Assembly (NCBI GenBank): GCA_023374045.1
Contig: CM041783.1
Location: forward strand, 92,477,298 to 92,541,297
Direction: 5' to 3'
DNA: 64,000 nt
Origin: Limonium bicolor
Lineage: Eukaryota > Streptophyta > Magnoliopsida > Caryophyllales > Plumbaginaceae
The notes beneath the pieces were generated by a model, which was not told the origin of the DNA, searched no databases, and was given only the letters and a program-made list of their open reading frames with translations. Of the stretch, positions 12,487 to 24,900 are shown piece by piece; the first letter of the stretch is position 1; each line of letters starts with the position of its first letter. Position numbers and translations under genes: made by a program.

Positions 12487-14724
12487 TTGTCCCAAAACTT
12501 GTCAAACTTTCTCCAAACTTTTCCTCAAGCCTCCAAATGTGTTCTAACATCATTTGGCACTTCAAACACACCTTTAGCCATATGCTAAACTCTTTAAATC
12601 ACTCACCAAAACCATTTTATCATTCACAAATTCCTTACAAAATTCCTAGCACTTGGAATGTTTTCTCCTTAAGATTTCTAGGTGGTATTTCACCTATAAT
12701 GACCACTATACCAAGGTGTTTCCTCTACACCTTAACATCCTTGCATCACTCTAAATCACTTTAATACATGTTTTCTTCCCAAGTAAAACATTTGTTCACC
12801 TTTCACACCTCCTAGTTCACCAAAACCATTTTAAAACACTTAGAACTTCTTACACATTTTCCCAAATTTGGCCATAGCTTCTCTTGTATATACTCACATC
12901 CTAACACTTAGGTTTATACCTTATTTCATTCAAGAACACCTAAAACCATCAAGAACACCATCAAACACAAGACTTCACCAAATATACACTACATCACAAT
13001 ATAGTGCACAATTTAAATTGCTTGGCACTTAGGCCCTTAAATAACATGGCTCTTAGGCCCTTAAATTGCATAAACCATAAACACTGAATTTCCCACATAA
13101 ATAATGCCTTTGACCTGCAATTACACCCAACAATACATATGCCCTTAATAAACTCCTTGAGAGCATTTCACTAGGTCATTCACCTTTGGCTCCTTAGATC
13201 ATTTTAACAAGCAATATAAGCTCACTTCTCCTAAGGCATTATACCACATTAGGTTAGTATATTTACCACTTTTCCACTCAAATTTCTTTCTTGTTTCCTT
13301 ATAAAACCGGTAAGGTATTTGATTCCTTGTCAACTACTACACAATATACAAACATTGAAATGAGTATACAAGCTTTAAGCTTAAACTCATTGTAAACCCT
13401 AGGTTTATATTGTTTCAAAAACATTAATGTAGTTGTTTTACCTTGATCTTTGAAGAGAGTTTGAATATCTATGAAGAGAGGACTCCACCTAGTCCATGAA
13501 AGGTTGGAATGAAGCTAGAACAAAGTCACACCAAGAGCACCATTAATGTGCAATTTCGGTCAAGGCAAAAACATGAAGGAAACTTGATTTTTCATTGAGA
13601 TTCCTTACCTTAAAGCAAAGGAGAGTAATAATATGTAGAAACACAAGCTCAAGCTCCATCAATGGTGGAACTCCATGGCACCGAAATGGTGGTCTTGAAA
13701 TTTTGAGAAGATAGGAATGAAGAGCTTGATGAGAGGAAGAGAATGGTGGTGTTTGTTTTTGATTTGGTTAAGTGAGCTAGGTTTTACAAGTGGTCAAAGA
13801 TGGAGTCTTGGTGGTACTATTCCAAATCGTAGAAGAGCAGCAAGAAGAGAGGTAGAAGAAGATTGGATACGTGGGAAATGAAGAAGGAAATGAGAGAATG
13901 AGATAAGTTTTGCTTTTTGGAAGATATTTGTACTTAAAAAGCAAATAGTACTTAAGTTAGTCATTCTTTATTTCCTTAGCATGTTAACAAGGGTGGTGAG
14001 TCACCACACCTTAAAAACCGGCCCCCAATAGTACCTAGGGGTATTTTAGACTTTATTAATCAATTGTCTCACTTATAATAACATATGTTACAAAATAGCT
14101 TATTAAAGTCACTATTCATAAAACAAGGCACATAGAAGTGAAAGTTTTGATTTCCTATTGATATAGACATCCAAATGTGATACTATATAGTACACATGTA
14201 TATTTAAGAGTAATGATGGACATTTAGCCACTCAAAACTCATTTACAAGACAATTTTTCAAAAATGTGCTTTAAGACTCCTTAAAGCACTTTTTGTGTCT
14301 TAACTTGTTTTCAAGCTTGGTTTTCTTTGGTAATTGATTTAATATGTTCATTAACATATTTATAAGATATAGGTATGACCATTAGGTCTTATACAAATTT
14401 ATCCCAAGCTTAGAGCACTTTTAGTCCATATTGACCTTAAGGTATTTATTTATGTTTTGTTTGGTTCCAATGTCTACCAAGGTTTCCTAAGGACTTAATT
14501 AGCCCTATTAAATCATAATTGAATATTATTAAGTCTTAGTAGGCTCTTTGGGTCCTAACCAAGTTCACTCATAGCTTAGAGCATGTTTTTGCTCAAACTG
14601 TATCTTAGTGCTTTACTGCATTTACTATGGTTTAAATTGTTCACTGATGTTTCTAAGGCACTTTTTAGCCTTTACATACCATAGTTTAATATTTAAACAA
14701 TATATCAGGGTTTGGGGTATTTCA

Positions 14725-16514
14725 ATCTACCCCCTTAAAAGAACTTCATCCTCGAAGTTTACACTTCCCACACATCTTGGATTAGAATACGGGGATTACT
14801 TATAGAAATAAAACTTCCATAACCAAACACACTTTACATCACAACCTCGGACTTAATGGTCCGGGTAACACCTTCACATCCATACATAACATAACATACT
14901 CACATGATAACCTCGGACTCATGGTCCGGGTATCTTAACAATATTTGCACATACATAACAACCTTTAGACTCTCTGGTCTTGGGTAACATAACAACATTT
15001 AGAGACATAGGTCTTGATAACATAACAGCCCTTAGACACATAGGTCTATGTAACACAACACATTTAGACTCATAGGTCTTAATAGCATACACTTTAGGAA
15101 AGCAAGGTCAAAATAACATTTATTACACATACCACACAACATGTCATAGCATGTATAACAATCAAAAATATCTTTTATATACACTGTGATCCCGCAGAAC
15201 CCGGTCGCGATGGACACCTTCTGGTCCCCGTTCCTTTGGGAGGTCAAAGCAATCACTTAAATTTAAATTTTTTTCCTTGTGAGGTTAAGTAAGAAAAATT
15301 TAATTATGTAAAGTATCCATCGACGTTTTATAAATACCAATTAGAAATCCTTTTTGAAAACACACACAACTCCAAGTCCAACTTATGGTCTTTACTTCTT
15401 TTCTTAGCGTGGTTAATTGTGACCACTTACAGGGAACTTCGAGAATCATCCAACCCTGATGTGATCAGCATCAGTGTTGAACTATCCTTCCACCCCAATT
15501 TGTGTTCGGCTTCCTTGATCGCATGCAAATCAAGTTCCACCTCCCACTTCATTTTCAAGCATCGATTAAATCACTCATTTCCAATTTTCTATCTTTTAAA
15601 TCATTCTAGTCATGATCATAACATCTCCAAGGGATAGAACTTCGTCTATCAATTATTTCCATACACTTTAATGTTGTTACCTAGGGAATCTTATTCTCAC
15701 TAGGTTCTATGTCGGTTTCATACCCTTTCGTGAATCACTATATAGTATATATACACATATATTTTATCAAAATACAACACACGGTTTCACATTTATACAC
15801 TGTCGGGGTTTTGTTCCCCGGGAGTTTCTCTACTCCCCACACTTGTATTATCACACACAACTATTAATAAATCAACACACTTATCACAATGGTATTCGCA
15901 TCTTCTGTGTGCAGTTACCACAATTAAACCATGAATGAATGTGTATGTTTACGTAACACACACACCAATCATCAAAACAATAACTTTGTGCTATGCACAG
16001 TATAAGTCACATACACTACGTACACTTGTACGGTAATACACACTAAGTGGTTTTGCGCTCTACCCCCCTTAAAAGGGATTACGCCCACGTAATCAATCAC
16101 TAAACATTGGCTTAAAATGTTCTGCCGTCGTGAAGTGTTTTAACTTCCACGCGGCCTATTATACAATGGATTCTGATTAGAGGATCTTAACCATATAGCG
16201 GTTTAGTCCCTAAACCAAGAATTCTCATTGGAGTTTGTTTAAACTCTTAGTTGGTTTCGATTCTGGCCTGTTTGGCTTCTAGGCATTAATAATTAGTCAT
16301 TCACTTATGTTCACCATGTACATTCAACACTTGAATCACTGGCTCACTAGTTTCTGCTGTGAAACTCTAATAACTGTAGAGCTTAATTGCCCCATTTGTT
16401 ATTCTTACTGTATTGTACATCCCTAATTGTCACCTTCATCTTGGTAACAACGGTTTCTCAACCGATGTGTGGTATTTCTGACCTTGAGCAAATTCGGTGA
16501 GTTTCAAAACTTCC
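14725..16514 (-). mobile_element. Element E interior, truncated non-coding part
   Basis: Begins with the complement of a polypurine tract (14725-14740) and a stem-loop (14742-14759) with one G-to-A-type mismatch. It aligns in order with the D interior 33251 to about 35030, including the second polypurine copy at 16059-16070 and its stem-loop at 16077-16094. No protein domain is seen on either strand. It is interrupted at 16515 by C. Confidence 0.75.
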
Positions 16515-18027
16515 TGTAACACCCCAACCGCTAATCCTATGCTTACTGTCTAATCGTCCTATTAATCTTACGAGTTCGCAGCGGAAATATTACATACTTA
16601 CTACGGCGGGTGGTACAACGCCGCTAACCGCCCATACGGCTAGCTAGGCTTACCTTACTTACAGTCACGGTCTGATGAACATACGTACTGAGCTACTAAA
16701 TTATTACCAAAAATATATGCCAAATACTTACATCAGGATCAGAGTATTAGAGTGTATTCAGTTACATCAGATCTAAGCTCCAAAAGAATGAGTTTACCAA
16801 ACTACTCATCTATACCAATTCCCATTCTACAAAATCCAAAAAGTGTACCCCATGGTACACCGGCTATTCCAAAAAGCTATAACCATGTACTACTAGACAC
16901 CCATCATAATTCACCATTTACAATCCAAAAGCAGATAAAGAAATAGAATTGAGTCTTCACATCTTCATCACTCTCGAGTACCTGCGTGTAGTAAAAATGG
17001 TGCCCAAGGGGCTCAGCAACGCTGCGTATAAAATCCGCATATACCGCGTGCTAGCTAGGGCACGCCAACTAATTGACGTCCACTAAACATGCGTTCATTT
17101 ATTTCATACATACATGCTATACAATTCATTACACAATTCAAGGCAACAATATCATAGCATACATCTCACTTACCTTCACAAGGTTAGCCAAATTATGCAT
17201 CCGGGTTAATCAGAATGCTTTTACTCTTTTACTCATTACTTACTTTTTCTTACTTACAATTACTTACTTTCATTTACTTTACTTACTCATTCTTACTTAC
17301 TTACTTATACTCAAGTTAAGTCGTCGGGACCTCCGCCCTGGGGACTACGCCGTCCCACCTCCGGGATTTACTTGACTCACCAATCCGGGATGCTACCCAC
17401 TTAAGGGATTTGGGCCGCGGACCAGTTTAAGAGTCAGGAATTGGAGCCAACCTCTCGTGACCCCGCATCCTCACGCTGGCCGAACTATATCGGACTTCTA
17501 CTCATTCCAATTTAATTACCAATTTAAGTTAGGATGGTTAGGTTGTAAGGAATAAGTTAGAAGTCCAAACACATCACAATCGGTCACAATACAATACCAT
17601 ACTTACACACATTCATATTCATCCAAACATTTCATGAATTATACAAACTAAAATTTAAGAAAAATATCACAACATACAACACTACATATTCACAAGTATG
17701 CATATTAACTCCGATTCGTGCATTATCTTATTTGGTGATCAATTAGCACACAACACACAAATCAGAGTAACCAAGATAGCATACGGGGCATGAGGAATCC
17801 ATACCGTTCACCGTTGCACGTGTTTCCAAACGTCCTCCGGTGTCACAAATCAAGTCCTATTATATACACAATTGAATGATTAATTTACCTATCATCAACT
17901 TAACTCCTACCTACTATGTCCTTACAATTCTTACACTACACTTTACTTACTTATTTTTCATTACTTAAGTTCACTTTCAAACTTAACTTTGGCATGCTTT
18001 CATACATGTACATATATATATATATGT

Positions 18028-18066
<39 letters not shown>

Positions 18067-20386
18067 ATTTAAATAATATATTTTTTTTTGACCGGACCGG
18101 ACTTGCGACCGACCTTGCAGTCCGGTCCATTCCAGTAGCTCAGATTACCGAAATTCTTCTGGCCGACCGAACTTGCAAGTCCGGTCGCAAGTTCGGTCCA
18201 TTCCAGAAGGTTTCCTCGGTGAATTTTTCTGGCTCGACCGAACTTGCATGTCCGGTCGCAAGTCCGGTCGATTCCAGTAGGTTACATCGGGGAAAATTCT
18301 CTGGTCCGACCGAACTTGCAAGTCCGGTCGCAAGTCCGGTCGATTCCAGTAGCTTTCTGACGGGAAAATTTTCTGCTCCGACCGAACTTGCAAGTCCGGT
18401 CGCAAGTCCGGTCGATTCCAGAAGCTTTCCCGTCTTTGTAAATCTGGGCTCGACCGAACTTGCAAGTCCGGTCGCAAGTTCGGTCCGACCCAGTATTTGC
18501 ATTTTAATTTCTGTTTTCAGTCCTCTCTTTCACCCATTACTTCCCCATTGTTCCTACACTCATTCCCACATGTCATAACATTATTTAAACCTCCTAATAC
18601 ACCCTAGTTCATTTCCTAACTCCTTACACAATTCTATACTCATTCACTCACATAATTTTCCAAGTTTCATACACACTCACACTAGGTTCTTCTCTAGTTG
18701 CATTATGCTACAAATTTTAACACTAACACTCTCCATCTACAACTCCCTCTTCTAATGTCATTTCTAACACCTCTAATACATTACAACCACATTAACTATC
18801 TCTCCCCATCTTCCCTCTATCTATCTATCTCAAAATCTGTTACAACTTACATCATTCACCTAGTTTAAAATTCACTAAGTGTTCTAATTCGATAAATTTT
18901 GACATAACCTCCCCTATATTTTTACACTCTCACCACATATTCTAGTTCACATTTCAACACTCTTTTCACCTGTTTCAATAGGCATCAATATTCAAGCTCC
19001 CATACACAATACCAATACTAAAACCCTCATAAAAATTCCTGCACTCAAACACATCTTTCCCAATCTGTTTTAACAAGTTTTAACATATCTTTTAAAGCTT
19101 CAAAATACTTATATCCTCTTATACATTACACTACTAATACATTACCATTTCCATTACTCATTTCAAACTACCAAAACTGTTACATACATATATATACCAA
19201 GTTACACAAAAGAGTATCCTTACCTTGTTTCTCTTCTAGTTCCGTTCTTCTTCTTTCTTCTTCCTTCCTTCTCTCTCTACCGGTTTTGTAATCTCAATTC
19301 CTCTAACACTACAACCATTTACATATATACATTTCAATACACCATTTTAATACTAAAACTAACCCTAACCATTATTCAAGCTCTAATGTAGGTTTTAGGG
19401 TTTAGAAATTATATTACCTTTCAAGGGTGCAAATGGAGCTTGGAGTGGCTCAAGAACAATATTTCCAACTCCACCAACAAGCCAAAATCGGCTAGAACAA
19501 GAGGAAGAACAAGGGTTTAGTTCATGAATTTCGTTTTGCCTTTAAGGCTAGAAAAAGATGGAGTTTTTGAAGATGTTTTTACCTTAATAGAACAAGGAGA
19601 AGGAGGGCCTTCTAATGGTGGTGTTGAAGCTCCAAATGAGACATACCCATAAAACCGAAAATGCTCCTTTTCAATTTTTGGAAAGAGGAAAATGTAGCTC
19701 TTGAGGAGAGGAAGACAATGGTGTAATTTTTTGTAATTTTTGGAAGAGTTTTGAGGGAGTTACAAAGGAGAGAAGATGGAGTTTGTGGGTGTTTTCTCAA
19801 TCACCATGGAAATCGGTTGGAGGTAGAAGAAGAAGAAAAGAGAGAGTGCTAGGTGGGGGCTTTCACGTGAGAGAGAGGATGAGTGTGGGAGAGAGAGAAT
19901 TGTGAGAGTAATAAAGTAAGGTGAGTTTACTTTATTGTTTTTGTTTTTAGTTAATAAGAGAAGAGTGTGAGGGGTGTGAGGGGGAACAAAATCGGACAGC
20001 CCCACAACCCACATGGGTTTTAGAATTCTTTTTACATTATTGGACACATAAGTTTGGTCTATTTATATTTCTACCCCACAACTTCCCGTTTTTGACAGTT
20101 TTTACTAATCTCTTGTTTTATTGATTTTATTGGTCCTAAAGCTTCACTAATATTTATTAATGATTATTTAGTTGACTAAAATTGTTACGAGTCTATTTGA
20201 CCCGCTTAAAGACACGTTTTCCCGGATACCTCGAAAAACGCGCTTTAATGTTCATTAGTGATTTTAATCCATGTTAAGGATCCGTTTTCTTCGGGATTTG
20301 TTCCCTCATGATTATTTACACTTAATTAAGCCTCTAAATTATTTATTAGCCTAATTAATCACTATTTTTAATTACAGGGTATTTCA
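16515..20386 (-). repeat. 3' LTR of chromovirus C
   Basis: Plus strand TGTAACACCCCAACC ... GGGTATTTCA, 3,872 bp, then the complement of a polypurine tract. The preceding five bases are CTTCC; the partner is outside the window. It contains a (TA)n tract near 18013-18062, a six-unit hairpin array and a U5-side hairpin at 16623-16644. It is inserted in the interior of E. Confidence 0.85.
18089..18494. repeat. Hairpin array in C LTR (six ~70-base units)
   Basis: Six units, each with GACCGAACTTGCAAGTCCGGTC-like inverted sequence followed by 'attccagtag/attccagaag' and a 'ttctgg' closing phrase. The period of 69-72 bases keeps several frames open on both strands, giving spurious repetitive open frames. 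The nested arms (gaccgaacttgc / gcaagttcggtc) can fold into long hairpins. Confidence 0.9.
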
Positions 20387-20824
20387 ATCTACCCCCCTTA
20401 AGAAACTTTGCCCTCAAAGTTGCTCAAGGTTAGTGGTTTAGGTAATTCTACTCATTAGGCAAACCAATTGCACTAATGTGTCTTACTACACCTATGAGGT
20501 GTTTACTTCATTCCACATTACAAGCATACACACTTCAAGCACCACACATAATCCCACATTTTCCATACATACCATTCCACGATACCACATTACCATTCAC
20601 GATACACATTACACAAACATCATCCATCATACAAATACATTCATACACTACACATTACACATACATACACATACCAATTCACTTACACTACATGTGCCAT
20701 ACAAAATCTGTTACAATACCTACACCCTAAGCAATGCTTACCCCGAAGCAATGCAAAAGCAAAAGGGCTCTACCCCCCTTAAAAGGGGTACGACCCGTAC
20801 CCGTATTTCTAAATACTAGACTCT
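20387..20824 (-). promoter_or_regulatory. C 3' untranslated region with two polypurine tracts and stem-loops
   Basis: Next to the LTR the minus strand has AAGGGGGGTAGAT (20387-20399) and a 7-bp stem with AGGG loop (20404-20421). A second AAGGGGGGTAGAG copy lies at 20768-20780, followed by a stem (20786-20792 with 20796-20802). Between them is ACA/TCA-rich sequence with no gene. Confidence 0.7.
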
Positions 20825-21448
20825 CTAGTCTATGAATAACTGCGGGTACTTAGCCTTCATGGCATCTTCCAGCTCCCATGTCGCTTCTTTGACATCATGG
20901 TTTGACCATAGGACCTTCACCATTCGCACAGACTTATGGCGAGTGTCTCTGGTCTTCCTATCAAGGATTCTCACTGGGGTTTCGACATATCTCATGTTTG
21001 GCTCAATGGATAAGTGCTCGGGCTCCAACACATGAGAAGGATCAGCAATATACTTCGTGAGTTGTGACACATGAAATACATCATGGACACGCCCCAAGTC
21101 CTCAGGTAGTGCTAACCTGTAGGCTACGGATCCAACTCTTTCGGTGATAGTGTACGGCCCTACAAACTTTGGGCTTAGCTTGCCCTTCTGACCAAAACGG
21201 AAGACACCCTTCATAGGTGAAACTTGCAAGAACACTTGGTCGCCCACGGCGAACTCAAGGTCGCGTCGTCTCACATCGGCATAGGATTTCTGTCTATCTT
21301 GGGCTGCCTTCATGTTAGCTCTAATCTGCTGCACTTCAGCTTGCACTTGCTCAAGATACTCCGGTCCTATTATGACCGCTTCACTTGACTCATCCCAACA
21401 CAAGGGTGTACGGCAAGGTCTACCGTATAGAGCTTGGAAAGGTGACAT
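20825..21448 (-). CDS. C integrase C-terminus and chromodomain
   Basis: This is a 207-codon open frame, the end of the C polyprotein. The start of this piece ([10 protein letters not shown]) is a standard Ty3/gypsy integrase motif just after the catalytic core. A GPY/F-like region (K-F-V-G-P-Y) lies near residue 86. The last 60 residues form a chromodomain with V-K-V-L-W-S-N and A-T-W-E-L-E motifs. In chromoviruses this directs integration to chromatin with particular histone marks. The frame is intact here but is disconnected from the core by indels just upstream, so it is not functional as it stands. Confidence 0.85.
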   Translation of the reverse strand: MSPFQALYGRPCRTPLCWDESSEAVIIGPEYLEQVQAEVQQIRANMKAAQDRQKSYADVRRRDLEFAVGDQVFLQVSPMKGVFRFGQKGKLSPKFVGPYTITERVGSVAYRLALPEDLGRVHDVFHVSQLTKYIADPSHVLEPEHLSIEPNMRYVETPVRILDRKTRDTRHKSVRMVKVLWSNHDVKEATWELEDAMKAKYPQLFID

Positions 21449-21926
21449 CTTAATCGAGGCGTGATAAATTATTATACGAGAACTCGATAAGATGAAGCTT
21501 ATCTAACCAACTCCCCTGAAAGTCCAAGGCACATGCCCGAAGCATGTCCTCCAGTGTCTGGATGGTCCTTTCTGTCTGACCGTCGGTCTGAGGATGGAAG
21601 GCGGTACTCAACTTCAATTCTGTACCCAACGCTTCCCTTGTGCTCTCCAGTATCTCGAAAGAAACCTGGTGTCGCGTCGATATATAGTCTAGTGACCCTC
21701 CGTGGGTCTGATAATCGCCTTATCGCAAAAGCTCAGCTAGCTTTACTACCTTCCAGGTCCTTCATCGGTATAATCTGGCAACCTGGTAATGCGATCTCTA
21801 CTACAACCCAGATCATGTTGAGTCCTCCCCTAGCAGGTGGGAGTCCTACACACAAAATCCATGGAGATATCATGAAATTTCCACTCCGGAACTGGCATAG
21901 ATTGTACCATTCCGCCCGGTCTACGG
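21449..21926 (-). pseudogene. C integrase core, degraded
   Basis: Translating the minus strand from 21926 gives R-P-G-G-M-V-Q and the segment F-H-D-I-S-M-D-F-V, identical in place to B, so the first catalytic Asp region is recognisable. After that several indels and stops break the frame, and the second Asp and Glu regions cannot be read continuously. The other half of this integrase is at 50055-50379; B is inserted between the two. Confidence 0.7.
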
Positions 21927-24900
21927 TGTAACACCCCTAATAGCACATGATACTAAATGAAATCGCAGCGGAATTAAATAACTAAACAGTAACTAACGCT
22001 TCGGTGCTACAAACGCCGTCAACCACCCACGTTGTTGACAAGCAGAATAAATACAAGTGTACCGGTCTGACGATCAGACTCCCGAGCATAAAACTAACCA
22101 TAAATACATCATATACAATACCGAGTGTTTACATGTCCATCACTGTAACACATCACTGTTATCTGTCACCAACCAAATATACATCACGCCACGGGAGCAC
22201 AGGCGCATCCCGGGCCATCATCCAAAGTACTCAAAATAAACCACAATCCTAGGATCTAGAGCCACTCCCTTCTTCGATCCTCATCCTGCAGTATAAGAAA
22301 TATGGATCCCCCGAGGGGTCAGCAACCCTTGGCTGGTATGGCTAACGCGCAGCCCATCGGCTACCGGGATACGCGCAACCAATTGTCATGATAACATGGC
22401 ATTCATTTATACATAACATAACATAACATATGGCTGAGTATCATGGTGCACAGCACAACAATACATACACAGTGGATTTTCACTCCACGATAACAAACCA
22501 CAAGGGCCAAATAACACAAGAGCCTAGAGAGTGATTCACTCTCATGTCAAGCTCGTTAAACACACTCATTACCGTTCTGTTAGACGAACGAGTAACTTAA
22601 GTCATAGATGGTTCGGATTTAGTGACCCGAAACACACACAAACATAGGTTCCCACTAAACCGATCATAAGTCAGAATAGGTAAGCTTTGGAAGAAGCTAG
22701 CGGGAGATCGAACGCCAATTAAGGAGAACAATCTTAACAACATAAGAGTCGAATCTGATTCAGATATCTACTCTTAACTTACATGCATGACCGGATAACC
22801 GGATTCCTCACTTCCCAGTTAACACTTGTTAGAAGTTCATAGTGGAACTTAACAACCAACACAATAGGTGGTAAGTCATGTTAGACACACACAAGGGAAA
22901 TGAGTCACAACATAACATCACAATAATATGAACAACTGTAAACTCATTACATGTTTAAGTCTTATAACGTCATAAACACACAGAAAAACATACAACACAC
23001 AAGCCGGTGTAAACCGGTAGGCAACAGACTGCAAGAAAACCATACCTCGTCCTTGCCTCGACTGGTTTCCACCTTGAGAGAATCCTAAACACATTAGTAA
23101 CGTCGGTTAATTTACGCACTAGTCCATTATTAACATTATCTACTCAACATTACTAGTTTATTTTTATTTTACACTTGTTACAACTTTTCACCCTTTTAAT
23201 TGCCTTTAAAACCCACCTAACATGTCTCACATAACCTTATAATATCATTACTAACCAACTACCATTTTTAGATAACAACTCCCATCTTAAAACTAATTTT
23301 TGGTCCATACAGTGGCCTGTCCGAACTTGTGTCCGAACTTCCAAGTTCGGACGCAAGCCGTGACTTTAGACAGAAAACAGACGCACGTCCGAACTTATGT
23401 CCGGACTTCGGAAGTTCGGACGTGAGCCGAGAAAAATCTAGACAGAAATCCATGCGTCCGAACATGTGTCCGGACTTCCCAAGTTCGGACACAGTTCGAG
23501 GATAATCCTAAGGAAGAATGGGTACGTCCGAACTAGTGTCCGGACTTCCCAAGTTCGGACACTGTTCGCGAGTGAGAATCCTTTTACCCAACAGAGCCTG
23601 TCCGAACTTCCACATCCGGACGGAAGTTCGGACAAGGCATTTTACTCAATTTCCAAGCCCTTAAACACTTAACCAAATTTCTCCAAAGCCTCCAACCTTA
23701 TAGTATCTCTTCCCTAAAGTTTCTAAGTGGTATTCCTTGCCTATTCCAATCATTATACCAAGATATTTCTTCCACACAACATCATTACTTTAACATCATT
23801 TCTTACAAGCTAAAACTTCTTATGTCATCCTTGAAATCCCTTTTTCTAAGCTTACACTTTTTCCTTATTTTACCAAAGTTTGCCTAAGTCCTTACCTAAG
23901 TCCAAAATGACTTTGGTACATACTAAAACCTCAAGATCATGCCTAAGTCCTTCTCACATCTTAAATCACCCTAATGCATGTTTCTTTCACAAGGAAAAAC
24001 ACCTAACCATTCTAAATACTCCTTAACTCATCAATCTCATTTTAAACTCCTAGAACTTCACATTTATTACCTAAATTTCGACATAGGTTCTCCTAGAACA
24101 TTACTAAACCAAAACACATTGTTCTTACCAACAAACAACCAAGAACACTAAAAATCCATCAAGCACTTATTATACATAAACTCCACTCACAAAGCACTAC
24201 ATCACAATATGGTGCATAATTTAAATTGCATGGCACTTAGGCCCTTAAATAACATGGCTCTTAGGCCCTTAAGATGCATAAATCATAAACACTGAATTTC
24301 CACAATATATTTGCCTTTAACCTGCAAATACACTCAACAACACATATGCCTTTTACTAAGCTCTTGAGAACACTTTACTAAGTCATTCACCATTTGCTCT
24401 TTAGGTAGTTTTAACAAGCATTATAAGCTCATTTCTCCTAAGGCATTAAACAACATTAGGTTAGTAGATTTACCTCTTTTCCAAACAACCTCTTTCTTGT
24501 TTCCTTTAAAAACCGGTAGGGTATTTGATTCTTTGACAAGTTCTAAACAATATACAAACATTATAATGAGTATTCAAGCTATAAGCTCCATCTCATTGTA
24601 AACCCTAATTTTACATTGTTTCAAAAACATTAATGTAGTTGTTTTACCTTGCTCTTTGAAGAGAGTTTGAATATCTAGCAAGAGGACTCCACCTAGTCCA
24701 TGAAGAGTTGGAATGAAGCTAGAACAAGGTCACACAAAGAGCTCCTTCAATATGTATTTTCGGTTACCACAAAAACATGAAGGAAATGGAGTTTTTATTT
24801 GAGATTCCTTACCTAGAAGCAAAGGAGAGTAACAATATGTAAAAATACAAGCTCAAGCTCCTTCAATGGAGGAACTCCATGGCACCGAAATGGTCTTGGA

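Larger units (their letters stand above)
10046..14724 (-). repeat. 3' LTR of element E
   Basis: The plus strand begins TGTAACACCCCATCC and ends GGGGTATTTCA, so the sense (minus) LTR runs TGAAATACCCC to GGGGTGTTACA; 4,679 bp. It is followed on the plus strand by a polypurine tract complement. The outer thirds match the D LTRs, but the middle (about 11750-12900) does not. It is inserted in the gag of F. The five bases before it are AGAGT; the partner duplication is outside the window. No coding content. Confidence 0.85.

Noticed and set aside
18089..18494. Possible CRISPR array (regular ~70-base repeats)
   Set aside because: Repeats are degenerate inverted sequences inside a plant LTR, spacers are related to one another, and there are no cas genes.
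18140..18578. Overlapping repetitive open frames of 110-120 codons on both strands
   Set aside because: They run through the six-unit LTR hairpin array; the period is close to a multiple of three, which keeps frames open on both strands by chance.
20476..20819. Two overlapping Thr/His/Ile-rich frames
   Set aside because: Translation of 'acacat/catacc' low-complexity 3' UTR of C.
21533..21931. 132-codon plus-strand frame
   Set aside because: Antisense to the degraded C integrase core and crosses into the B LTR.
23268..23672. Open frames on both strands, also at 47536-47973
   Set aside because: Same explanation: they translate the B LTR hairpin array and match no protein family.
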